8,472 nucleotides of DNA from Bacteroidales bacterium UBA1736 (GTDB lineage Bacteria > Bacteroidota > Bacteroidia > Bacteroidales > UBA932), in NCBI GenBank assembly GCA_002315825.1, contig DCIC01000055.1:1-8472 (forward strand), written 5' to 3'. Shown here one piece after another: positions 1 through 6,946 of the stretch (its first letter is position 1; each line of letters begins with the position of its first letter). Both the position numbers and the translations under genes were made by a program. The notes beneath the pieces were generated by a model that did not search any database, was not told the origin of the DNA, and was given only the letters and a program-made list of their open reading frames with translations.

Positions 1-1
1 C

Positions 2-883
2 GCAGGCACTGCCTATCTCGCCCTGGCACCCAACCTCCGCACCGGAAATGGACGCATTGGTCTTGATAATGTTACCAAAGAAAGCTGCGGATGCGAGAGC
101 CTTCAATATATCGTTTTCCGGAAAATCCATATCGTGATACAGATAATAAAGCACAGCAGGAACAACTCCGCACGAGCCGCAAGTGGGGGCGGTCACTACA
201 ACAGCGCCTCTGGCATTCTGCTCGGCACAGGCAAGAGCGTATGATGAAATCAATGCTGACCCCTGAAGCGACGGATTGAAGCTTCTGGCTTTGCGATTGA
301 ACTGCTTGGCCTTGCTGCGCAGATGAAGACATCCCGGGATTGACGAATCATTGTCCAGCCCCTCCTCAATAGTCTTCTGCATCTGAGTCCACACGGTGGA
401 AAGATAATCCCAGATTTGAGGGCCCTCGTGCTGCTCGACATACTCCCAGAAAGTAAGTCCGAACCTATCGATATACTCCTGAATGGTCTTCAGGAAATGC
501 CTTCTGTACAACGGCTTGGCCTTATTGTCAGTAGTCTCGGTACCGTCGGTTATAGTACCGCCACCCACGCTGTACACAACCCAGTCATCAATCATTTTAC
601 CTTGTGCGTTCAAAGCCTCGAGACGCATACCATTGGGATGATATTCCAGAACAATTTCAGGATGCCATATGATATCGACACTTGCAGGTGACAATGCCTC
701 GGTGATAGTGACATCTGTAAGGTGTCCCTTGCCGGTAGCGGCCAGACTTCCGAAAAGAGTGACCTTGAATGAAGCGGCCTTGGGATTTCTGGCCTTGAAT
801 ACTTCGGCCGCCTTGCGGGGGCCCATAGTATGACTGCTGGAAGGTCCGTGACCTATCTTATAAATTTCTTTGATCGAATCCAT
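2..883 (-). CDS. sdaA: L-serine ammonia-lyase (L-serine dehydratase), single-chain iron-sulfur type, 3' part missing
   Basis: Converts L-serine to pyruvate and ammonia in the cytoplasm with an oxygen-sensitive [4Fe-4S] cluster. The frame is open from ATG at 883 to the window edge, giving 294 residues of a family that is usually about 400 long. The start is marked by the family signature near residues 9-22 (KIGHGPSSSHTMGP). Further family motifs are APTCGSCGVVPAVLYY (C235, C238) and NASISGAEVGCQGEIGSAC at the visible end. C286 of the GCQGE motif is one expected cluster ligand; the other family cysteines would lie beyond the window. The alpha and beta domains are fused in one chain, as usual in Bacteroidota and Proteobacteria. 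The gene lies 104 bases downstream of nudC on the same strand but has its own -7 promoter element (928-935), so it is probably transcribed separately. Family assignment is very secure; only the C-terminus is unseen. Confidence 0.95.
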   Translation of the reverse strand, partial: MDSIKEIYKIGHGPSSSHTMGPRKAAEVFKARNPKAASFKVTLFGSLAATGKGHLTDVTITEALSPASVDIIWHPEIVLEYHPNGMRLEALNAQGKMIDDWVVYSVGGGTITDGTETTDNKAKPLYRRHFLKTIQEYIDRFGLTFWEYVEQHEGPQIWDYLSTVWTQMQKTIEEGLDNDSSIPGCLHLRSKAKQFNRKARSFNPSLQGSALISSYALACAEQNARGAVVVTAPTCGSCGVVPAVLYYLYHDMDFPENDILKALASAAFFGNIIKTNASISGAEVGCQGEIGSAC

Positions 884-891
884 TATCCAAT

Positions 892-942
892 AATTAAGTA
901 TTATTCCTCAGTTTTTCCAAGAAACTGCAAATATACTTAATT
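892..942. repeat. Nested inverted repeat overlapping the sdaA promoter
   Basis: The outer arms AATTAAGTAT (892-901) and ATACTTAATT (933-942) are perfect 10-bp complements. Inside them CAGTTTTT (909-916) pairs with AGAAACTG (920-927) through eight pairs including one G-T, leaving a 3-base loop. The structure sits between nudC and sdaA. Its right half covers the sdaA -7 element and its left half falls in the sdaA leader. It could be an operator, a small invertible segment, or an RNA hairpin in transcripts reading through from nudC. No U-tract follows on the minus strand, so an intrinsic terminator is unlikely. The outer arms are AT-rich, so partial coincidence remains possible. Confidence 0.5.
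928..935 (-). promoter_or_regulatory. Putative Bacteroidota -7 promoter element for sdaA
   Basis: Read on the minus strand this is TATATTTG, a perfect match to the TAnnTTTG consensus of the Bacteroidota primary sigma factor. Transcription would begin near 921-923, giving a leader of about 40 bases before the ATG at 883. I see no good -33 TTTG at the usual spacing. The element overlaps the right arm of the nested inverted repeat at 892-942, which could let a protein or DNA structure modulate it. Confidence 0.6.
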
Positions 943-987
943 TCCAGCAATTGAAGCAGACTGAAAGCAACGAATTATGGCACGCAC

Positions 988-1773
988 TTACTTCTTGCGC
1001 CTGCTTCGTATTTCGTCGCAGGCGTATTCTATCAGATATCTGGAGATGGAACCGGCAGCAGGGATATTTGGAAGATTGCAGGCATCACACCAGAGAGCCT
1101 CGGATATCTCATCCTCCTGGATTTGAATTTCTCCGCTGAGATAATCTGCAATAAATCCTATCATCAATTGATAAGGGAAGGGCCAGGCCTGGCTTCCCAT
1201 ATATCTTATCCCGGTTATCTCAAGACCTGTCTCTTCACGCACCTCCCTGCGCAGGGCGTGTTCAATAGACTCCCCCGCCTCAACAAAGCCCGCAAGGCAA
1301 GCATAAATGTCCTGATTTCTGGTCTTATGCTTTAAAAGAAGAATCTTATCCCCCTTTTTAATCACAACTATTACACAGGGTTCAATCTTGGGATATTGAC
1401 TAGTCCCGCAGTTGGGGCAGACCATTGCCGCCTCTTTAGGGTGCGGTTCCAGCAAACTTGCGCAACAGGGGCAGAACCTAGTAGCCTTCTTCCACCCCAG
1501 AAGAGCTTTCATCCTGGAGACAACAGCCACCTCTTCTTCAGAGTTCGTCGCGAAATACTGTCTCAGGGGAATAAAGCGGCAGTGCGATGGGACCGTTTGT
1601 CCACCAGGAAACTCAAAAGCAGACGCTCCGCACTGTGAATCCCCAACAGAGACAGGCGAGAGCGCAAGCAATTCAGCAGGAGATGCAGGCAGTCCATTCT
1701 CATCTACAAGAATATCCCTTCCAGAAAAGCAATAGCGCCTGTCTGCTTGAATATCATAGCCGATAAATGACAT
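988..1773 (-). CDS. nudC: NADH pyrophosphatase / NAD-RNA decapping NUDIX hydrolase
   Basis: Hydrolyses the pyrophosphate of NAD(H) to NMN(H) and AMP; family members also remove NAD caps from RNA 5' ends. Numbered from ATG at 1773 (261 residues, normal for the family), the order is: N-terminal domain about 1-90; zinc ribbon C101-x2-C104 and C119-x2-C122; complete NUDIX box at 162-184 (GFVEAGE...REVREETGL) with the metal-binding glutamates. The NudC-specific motif follows at 194-202. It reads SQAWPFPYQ instead of the usual SQPWPFPxS, so the family call is firm but two motif positions differ. A GTG at 1779, two codons upstream, could also start the protein. ATG is preferred because the -7 element at 1791-1798 would leave only about 6 leader bases before the GTG. 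The gene is divergent from the membrane acyltransferase gene and lies upstream of sdaA. Confidence 0.93.
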   Translation of the reverse strand: MSFIGYDIQADRRYCFSGRDILVDENGLPASPAELLALSPVSVGDSQCGASAFEFPGGQTVPSHCRFIPLRQYFATNSEEEVAVVSRMKALLGWKKATRFCPCCASLLEPHPKEAAMVCPNCGTSQYPKIEPCVIVVIKKGDKILLLKHKTRNQDIYACLAGFVEAGESIEHALRREVREETGLEITGIRYMGSQAWPFPYQLMIGFIADYLSGEIQIQEDEISEALWCDACNLPNIPAAGSISRYLIEYACDEIRSRRKK

Positions 1774-1790
1774 TTTCACTGAATTTTCAG

Positions 1791-1798
1791 CAAATATA
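1791..1798 (-). promoter_or_regulatory. Putative Bacteroidota promoter for nudC
   Basis: The minus strand reads TATATTTG, an exact TAnnTTTG match. A near -33 element (TTTA, plus-strand 1819-1822) lies 20 bases upstream. Predicted transcription start is about 1784-1786, leaving roughly 11-13 bases before the ATG at 1773, a very short leader. This is inferred from consensus matching only. Confidence 0.6.
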
Positions 1799-1880
1799 GT
1801 AAAGCGAAAATAAGTTGGTAAATATTGACTATTATTTTTGAGGATGTTTTTTGCTTCGAAGAAGGAGTATAGCGATAAAG

Positions 1881-1911
1881 TTGCTTTTCTAAATAAAACA
1901 AGATAGTTTTG
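1881..1911 (+). promoter_or_regulatory. Putative Bacteroidota promoter for the membrane acyltransferase gene
   Basis: TTG (1881-1883, preceded by G, so 3 of 4 of TTTG) is followed after 20 bases by TAGTTTTG (1904-1911), an exact TAnnTTTG. Predicted transcription start is about 1916-1918, some 15 bases before the ATG at 1933. The rest of the 1774-1932 divergent region is AT-rich; it holds the nudC promoter and an 8-bp palindrome (CTTCGAAG, 1854-1861) of no evident meaning. Confidence 0.65.
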
Positions 1912-1932
1912 TCAAAAACAAAGCCACATACA

Positions 1933-3066
1933 ATGAACAATAAAAGACTGGAGTCACTCGATGTAGTTCGTGGACTGGATATGTTTTTCCTGACCACACT
2001 CGGACCTATACTTTCAAGAATTCTGCGAGCCGGCGGTATGGCACCTGATAGCGAAGCCCTCAGACAATTGTCTCACCCTTCGTGGACAGGATTCACCGTA
2101 TGGGATATGATTATGCCCTTCTTTATGTTCTGCGCAGGAGCAGCCATCCCTTTTGCAATGGCAAAATACCGCGACAATCAGATGGACAGGAGCAAAATCT
2201 ATTGGCGCATCGCCAGAAGGACAATAACTCTCTGGCTGCTTGGTATGGTATGTCAGGGAAGATTGCTAAGTCTGGATCCCGCTCTGTGGGTCTGGTTCAG
2301 CAACACCCTCCAGTCTATCGCAGTAGGTTATCTGGTATCGGCCCTTATGTTTATGCATACACGCCCCAGGACTCAGATCATCCTCGCCAGTGCGCTGCTC
2401 TTCATCTACTGGGCTCTGATGATGTTTGTAAAAGTTGACGGATTCGGAGGCGGAGATTTCTCTCCCGAGCACAATCTCTGCGAATGGGTGGACCGCACCG
2501 TTCTGGGCCTGCACTGCGACCACGCCAAGCTTGACGCGGACACTGGTGAAATAGTCTTCCGCGAAAAATACAACTACACCTGGGTAATGAGTAGCCTGAA
2601 CTTCATTGTCACCGTTATGAGCGGTATGTTTGCGGGAGAACTTATGAAGAGCAAGCTTAATGACAACAAAAAGGCTCTGACAATGGCCGGGCTCGGTGCA
2701 GCTCTTGCGGCGGCAGGATGGCTCTGGAATCTTCAGATGCCGGCCATAAAGCATATATGGACCAGTTCAATGACTCTTGTCTCAAGCGGTTACTCATTTA
2801 TGACAATGGCCTTGTTCTATTATCTTATAGACATCAGGCATACCAAGGGAATGGGATGGCTGAAAGTATATGGAATGAATTCCATAGCCGTCTATATGCT
2901 TGTCGAATACTTCGACCTGAGACCAGTCTGCAGACAGATTTTCTATGGTCTTGAACAATACACAGGCGAACTCTGGTACAAAGTCATCATCGAGTGCGCT
3001 CTGGGAGCCTTGATCTACGGGATACTCCGATTTATGTACAAACACAAAATCTTCCTCAAAGTATAA
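1933..3066 (+). CDS. Multi-pass membrane acyltransferase, DUF5009 / HGSNAT-like (COG4299 type)
   Basis: A 377-residue integral membrane protein. The N-terminus (RLESLDVVRGLDMFFL, about residues 5-20) and HPSWTGFTVWDMIMPFFMFCAGAAIPFA (about 48-75) match the family of heparan-alpha-glucosaminide N-acetyltransferase. In the human enzyme acetyl is carried from cytosolic acetyl-CoA across the membrane via a histidine at the equivalent of H48. I count about nine or ten hydrophobic segments: near 12-28, 56-75, 94-106, 118-141, 148-166, 216-236, 248-265, 277-300, 309-327 and 351-368. A polar stretch at about 168-215 probably forms an external loop. An in-frame TTG at 1909 lies inside the -7 element, so the ATG at 1933 is the supported start. 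The bacterial substrate is unknown; amino-sugar acetylation is an inference from the eukaryotic relative. It ends 3 bases from the end of malQ, tail to tail. Confidence 0.86.
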   Translation: MNNKRLESLDVVRGLDMFFLTTLGPILSRILRAGGMAPDSEALRQLSHPSWTGFTVWDMIMPFFMFCAGAAIPFAMAKYRDNQMDRSKIYWRIARRTITLWLLGMVCQGRLLSLDPALWVWFSNTLQSIAVGYLVSALMFMHTRPRTQIILASALLFIYWALMMFVKVDGFGGGDFSPEHNLCEWVDRTVLGLHCDHAKLDADTGEIVFREKYNYTWVMSSLNFIVTVMSGMFAGELMKSKLNDNKKALTMAGLGAALAAAGWLWNLQMPAIKHIWTSSMTLVSSGYSFMTMALFYYLIDIRHTKGMGWLKVYGMNSIAVYMLVEYFDLRPVCRQIFYGLEQYTGELWYKVIIECALGALIYGILRFMYKHKIFLKV

Positions 3067-3069
3067 CTC

Positions 3070-5124
3070 TTACCTGTCAGCATCAGCTATCATTTGCTTG
3101 ATCCTGTCATTGAATTCCTTTGCGCTGTTAAGATCCTCAAGACTGATGTGCATACGGTATCGCCAATAGTGGCGGGATTCGGAAGGCAGATTGATACGCT
3201 CCTTATCGGCACGAGGGAAGCGCAGAGTCTGGTCCATAGCCAACCAATCCTGAAGAGGTAGAATTGCGAGCATTGAAGGAGATTTCAGATGCATATCGAT
3301 AATTTGAGCACAAACATCCGAAGGACAAACTGAGGGCACATCGCCCTCACGAGCGAGCACAGAGTGATAATACTCAGATATGAGATCCTTGTCCTCTTCC
3401 TCCCACCAGGCCCGCAGCGGTGTCATATCGTGAGTAGAAGTCGTACATACTGAATAATATGGATACTGCGTTGTGTCAGCAAAATGCTCTCCGAGTCTCT
3501 TTGGCATACGCTGGACCTCGAGGGAAAGAATCTTGAGCTGCGACATCACCTCAGGGACGCAGGAAGGAATCATCCCCAGATCTTCCCCGCAGGCGAGCAT
3601 TCCGGTACACCCAAGAAGCGGAGGAAATTTGAGCATAGCCCCTGCTTTCCAATATTCATTGTTTCGATGATAGAAGAAATCCTCATACAGCTGGTCAAAC
3701 TGCCATTTTTGATTCTCGGACAATGTCTTGTAAGTATCGCTATCCTTCGCATTGATCTGCGGATGCCAAAAACATTTCTTACGCGGATCTTCCACAAATA
3801 GTCCCGCCGTAGGAAGTCCTCGGGAATAAATCTCTCCCTCATTGTATGGTAGTGAGGGGCTGAAATGACCCATCAAGCCGCTCTTATTCGGCACAGGTAT
3901 TTCCCAAATGCGGAAAAAGCCCAGGATATGGTCAAGCCTGAATGCGTCAAAATATTCGGCCATCTTTCCAAGACGAGTCCGCCACCAGGAATAGTCATCG
4001 AGCGACATTGCGTGCCAATTGTACGTAGGGAAGCCCCAATTCTGGCCATCCGAAGCAAAAGCATCAGGCGGCGCTCCGCATTGCGAGTCCATATTGAACA
4101 ACTTGGGATAACGCCACGCCTCAACGCTAGTACGGCTGATTCCGATAGGCAGGTCCCCCTTGAAGGCAACAGCTTTGGACCGAGCGTATGCACACACATC
4201 CTTAAGCTGTGCATCGAGAAGATATTGGACAAAACAATGATAATCCACTTCTTCTTTGTTCGCATAGTAAAAATCATTGACCCGGGCATTTGAATATCTG
4301 GAATATTCTCCCCAGGAAGAGAAATCACAACTTCCATTCCTGTCTCTCAATGCGCAGAATACCGCATAAGAAAGAAGCCAGTCGCGATTGTCATTATAAA
4401 ATGACGCATATTCGGGTCCTGAGATGATCTTGCGACCTTTTGAAGACTTGAACAGCTGTCTCAGATACTTATGTTTGAGAGCGTTGACCCTTTCATAATC
4501 CACATCAGGAAGAGCATTCAATTCCTTCTGAAGCTCCAGATATTTCGCATCCGCTCTTACTCCTGCAGCCTTAAGACTGATGTATTGAGGATGAAGGGCA
4601 AAACTGGAAATGGGATTGTATGGGTATGAATCCTCCCAAGTCTTCGAATTAGTGGTGTCGTTTATCGGAAGGAGCTGTATGACAGTCTGTCCGGTTGACA
4701 CTGCCCAGTCCACCATCTGTTTGAGATCATAAAACTCACCGATACCGAAATCATTTGCACTTCGAAGAGAAAACACCGGTATTGCAGTACCGGCCCCGCG
4801 AAAAAAGGCTTTGTCAAAGAAATGAGCAGTATGACGGCGGGCAAACTGATTGGCATCGGAAGGACAATCAATCCAGGCATCCCGGAAATCCTCTTCCCCC
4901 TTTTCAGGCGTACGATGATGAGAATCCCATTCCCTCCTAATAACAATACCGTCCTTGACAACAATATAGTAATAATCGGACAGCATTTTCTCATCCGCCC
5001 TCTTCAGGGATAAAGACCATATCCCGGGGGCGGAATAAATCATAGGAAATCTCTTGCCCCCGGATACGAGAAACAGATTCTCGCCCCATACTGTCTTATA
5101 CTCAATGGTAAATAAAGCTTTCAT
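3070..5124 (-). CDS. malQ: 4-alpha-glucanotransferase (GH77, amylomaltase / DPE2-like)
   Basis: Transfers alpha-1,4-glucan segments between maltodextrins in the cytoplasm, releasing glucose during starch or maltose use. The 684 residues hold a short N-terminal beta region like the start of a CBM20 (FTIEYKTVWGENL, about 1-70), a linker with the DAWID-type sequence, then the GH77 barrel from about 109 (RGAGTAIPVFSLRS). Expected catalytic residues are present: nucleophile D398 in FRLDH, acid/base E514 in ACGED and the third carboxylate D566 in STHDM. A long insertion at about 190-330 resembles the DPE2-type branch. Bacteroidota MalQ proteins usually carry two CBM20 modules and are near 900 residues; here the second seems absent and the first lacks its usual GSIPELGN-like loop. 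The stop codon of the upstream GH78-like gene is 5 bases before this ATG, so the two are almost surely co-transcribed. Confidence 0.95.
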   Translation of the reverse strand: MKALFTIEYKTVWGENLFLVSGGKRFPMIYSAPGIWSLSLKRADEKMLSDYYYIVVKDGIVIRREWDSHHRTPEKGEEDFRDAWIDCPSDANQFARRHTAHFFDKAFFRGAGTAIPVFSLRSANDFGIGEFYDLKQMVDWAVSTGQTVIQLLPINDTTNSKTWEDSYPYNPISSFALHPQYISLKAAGVRADAKYLELQKELNALPDVDYERVNALKHKYLRQLFKSSKGRKIISGPEYASFYNDNRDWLLSYAVFCALRDRNGSCDFSSWGEYSRYSNARVNDFYYANKEEVDYHCFVQYLLDAQLKDVCAYARSKAVAFKGDLPIGISRTSVEAWRYPKLFNMDSQCGAPPDAFASDGQNWGFPTYNWHAMSLDDYSWWRTRLGKMAEYFDAFRLDHILGFFRIWEIPVPNKSGLMGHFSPSLPYNEGEIYSRGLPTAGLFVEDPRKKCFWHPQINAKDSDTYKTLSENQKWQFDQLYEDFFYHRNNEYWKAGAMLKFPPLLGCTGMLACGEDLGMIPSCVPEVMSQLKILSLEVQRMPKRLGEHFADTTQYPYYSVCTTSTHDMTPLRAWWEEEDKDLISEYYHSVLAREGDVPSVCPSDVCAQIIDMHLKSPSMLAILPLQDWLAMDQTLRFPRADKERINLPSESRHYWRYRMHISLEDLNSAKEFNDRIKQMIADADR

Positions 5125-5129
5125 AATTT

Positions 5130-6902
5130 CTATTCTTCTACGAGACTAACTGATGCTGAAGGTATTAGTGTCACCCCTGAAGGAGCTGATGCCTTGCACT
5201 GTATCCGCCCGTCGGGGAGCTTGTCGAGCGTAACCCTGACGATTCCTGAACTGACAGGCAGCGAGGCTTCAATATGATTCAGACACTCCATATGAGGATC
5301 AATGGCAACTTGTGTACCCCCCGGCTCCAGTGGATACAGTCCGCTTATGTGCCTGGTCATCCAGGATGATGGTCCGGAAGACCATCCGTGAGCAAGGCTA
5401 TGGCGCAACTTGACGTAGCAGTAGCCACCATAAGTCTTATGCACATCAATCTTCCCCTGAGGAGTGATCTCATCGATTCGGGCTGCATTTTCCTTCCATC
5501 TGATGTCAAAATCCTCCCAGAAGGTGGTAGCGCCCAGATCCAACATTCCTCCCCAAAAATCCGAACAAATCTGCATAGCATCCGAATAGCTCCCGCATTT
5601 GGCAAGGGCCTCAAGCATATAATACCCGTAAAAAGTGGAAAATCCGGAAGCTCCGTTATGAAGCAGGCACCCTAGAGCAGTATCGGTATCAATCAAATCG
5701 GCAAGGCACATCAGAGCTACCGCTTGTTTGCGTCCGGGGGCGTCGGGAGCCATATTTTCCATAAAGAATCTGTCAACAAGAAGCGGGGCCGCTTTTCGCA
5801 GTCTCAAGGCACCTTCGACACTTTTGAGGGCGGCATCTGTCTCCCCTATCGCATCACAAATGGTGGCAGCGGCCTCCATAGCCATAATAAACAGAGCGTG
5901 GAATCCGGCGTGGGAAGCATTCTTGTCGGCTCTACTGGGCCAGTCGAGAAAATAATCATCAAAAAGGTCCCGACCATCCTCATCGATTTTCCCCAAAAGT
6001 ACATCCACAAGACCGCACAGATACTCCCGCTGTGATTTAAGATAATCCAAATCCCCCTGATACAGATATAGATCCCGGTGAATGATCAGCCACCACAGAG
6101 AGTATGCATTCATCCCATTCATCATTGCAGGCAAAGGAGTTGCATCACGAGCATAATCAAGGCTTCTGTGGACCACTTCTTGAGCGCCGAAGACATTATT
6201 GACCGCCATAACTTCAGGATGCATATCTCCAACCCATACCAGACGGTCGCGTTTGATGCCGTCCCAGATATATGTCTGCATATTCTGATGAACGGTATAG
6301 GCCGCAGTCATCCATATATCATTGAGTCTATTATTGTCCGAGACAAATGACCCCCTGTATTCAAGGTCGCGATAGATATGTATTGCATTGACTTCCTTTA
6401 ATGTCAGTTCGACATCGTCATCAAGTACATCAATGCGGACAAATCTAAAACCCGTGTTTCCATATTCCATTGTCCCCAGCCAGGGCAGAAGAGCTTCGAA
6501 ATCTCTGACGGCGTGGTCATTGGTGGCTCCACTTTCCTCACTTATATCATTCATCGCTTCACTTACCGACTCACCGAAACGGATCCTCACTCTTACAGGC
6601 TTACCGGATGCAAACTGCCCGGTAATGATTTCGAGCCCTCCGTGCATCTCCTTCCCGAAATCAAAGAGGACGGAAGCCTTCTGCGAAGGGTGAGACACCA
6701 GAGTGCAGCAATCCTTGTTGCCAAGTACCGACTGGCCGGAATTTGTGCTAAGAAGACAGGGCGCATTCTCAATACTGCCCGCCGACCACACAATCCTCAC
6801 GGGAGTCAGATATTCGCGGACCATTTCATCCTTCCTTGCCGACAAAGCCAAAGGAAATAAGGTCAAAACCAGAATCAAGAAAAGCGATTTAGGGTATTTC
6901 AT
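5130..6902 (-). CDS. Exported GH78-like glycoside hydrolase (alpha-L-rhamnosidase family)
   Basis: A 590-residue protein starting with a type I signal peptide (positive K residues, hydrophobic 7-20, likely cut after A22; no lipobox cysteine), so probably periplasmic. A beta-sandwich at about 75-180 (VLFDFGKEMHGGLEI, FGES) precedes an (alpha/alpha)6-barrel region at about 190-525 and a short C-terminal beta domain ending in typical hydrophobic strands. The barrel motif DGIKRDRLVWVGDMHPE (214-230) corresponds to DCPxRDERxGWxGD of characterised GH78 enzymes. D214 and D226 are kept, but the position of the general-acid Glu holds D219. GATTFWED (457-464) offers E463 as candidate base, and SLAHGWSSGP (502-511) follows. 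It lacks the extra N-terminal domains of long rhamnosidases. Substrate is not determinable; rhamnose release is only the family default. It is the first gene of the operon with malQ. Confidence 0.82.
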   Translation of the reverse strand: MKYPKSLFLILVLTLFPLALSARKDEMVREYLTPVRIVWSAGSIENAPCLLSTNSGQSVLGNKDCCTLVSHPSQKASVLFDFGKEMHGGLEIITGQFASGKPVRVRIRFGESVSEAMNDISEESGATNDHAVRDFEALLPWLGTMEYGNTGFRFVRIDVLDDDVELTLKEVNAIHIYRDLEYRGSFVSDNNRLNDIWMTAAYTVHQNMQTYIWDGIKRDRLVWVGDMHPEVMAVNNVFGAQEVVHRSLDYARDATPLPAMMNGMNAYSLWWLIIHRDLYLYQGDLDYLKSQREYLCGLVDVLLGKIDEDGRDLFDDYFLDWPSRADKNASHAGFHALFIMAMEAAATICDAIGETDAALKSVEGALRLRKAAPLLVDRFFMENMAPDAPGRKQAVALMCLADLIDTDTALGCLLHNGASGFSTFYGYYMLEALAKCGSYSDAMQICSDFWGGMLDLGATTFWEDFDIRWKENAARIDEITPQGKIDVHKTYGGYCYVKLRHSLAHGWSSGPSSWMTRHISGLYPLEPGGTQVAIDPHMECLNHIEASLPVSSGIVRVTLDKLPDGRIQCKASAPSGVTLIPSASVSLVEE

Positions 6903-6918
6903 ATCTTTTCAATTTTAA

Positions 6919-6926
6919 CAAATATA
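6919..6926 (-). promoter_or_regulatory. Putative Bacteroidota -7 element for the GH78-like/malQ operon
   Basis: The minus strand reads TATATTTG, an exact TAnnTTTG match. Predicted transcription start is about 6912-6914, only 10-12 bases before the ATG at 6902. No clear -33 TTTG is found at the expected spacing; that position falls at the left arm of the large inverted repeat (6947-6963), so a protein bound to or an inversion at the arm could affect this promoter. Confidence 0.55.
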
Positions 6927-6946
6927 ACAAATAGAACTGAATTCTT

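Noticed and set aside
1854..1861. 8-bp palindrome CTTCGAAG in the nudC/acyltransferase divergent region
   Set aside because: Too short and not extended on either side; expected by chance.
1909..1932. Upstream TTG start for the membrane acyltransferase
   Set aside because: It overlaps the TAGTTTTG promoter element, and the family N-terminus begins right after the ATG at 1933.
2266..2754. Minus-strand open frame of 162 codons inside the membrane acyltransferase gene
   Set aside because: No recognisable domain; it is antisense to a clearly conserved coding frame.
3040..3110. Bidirectional terminator between the acyltransferase gene and malQ
   Set aside because: Only 3 bases separate the stop codons and I found no convincing hairpin with a T-tract nearby.
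3865..4337. Plus- and minus-strand open frames of 142 and 154 codons inside malQ
   Set aside because: Both overlap the GH77 catalytic region in the wrong frame and have no family motifs.
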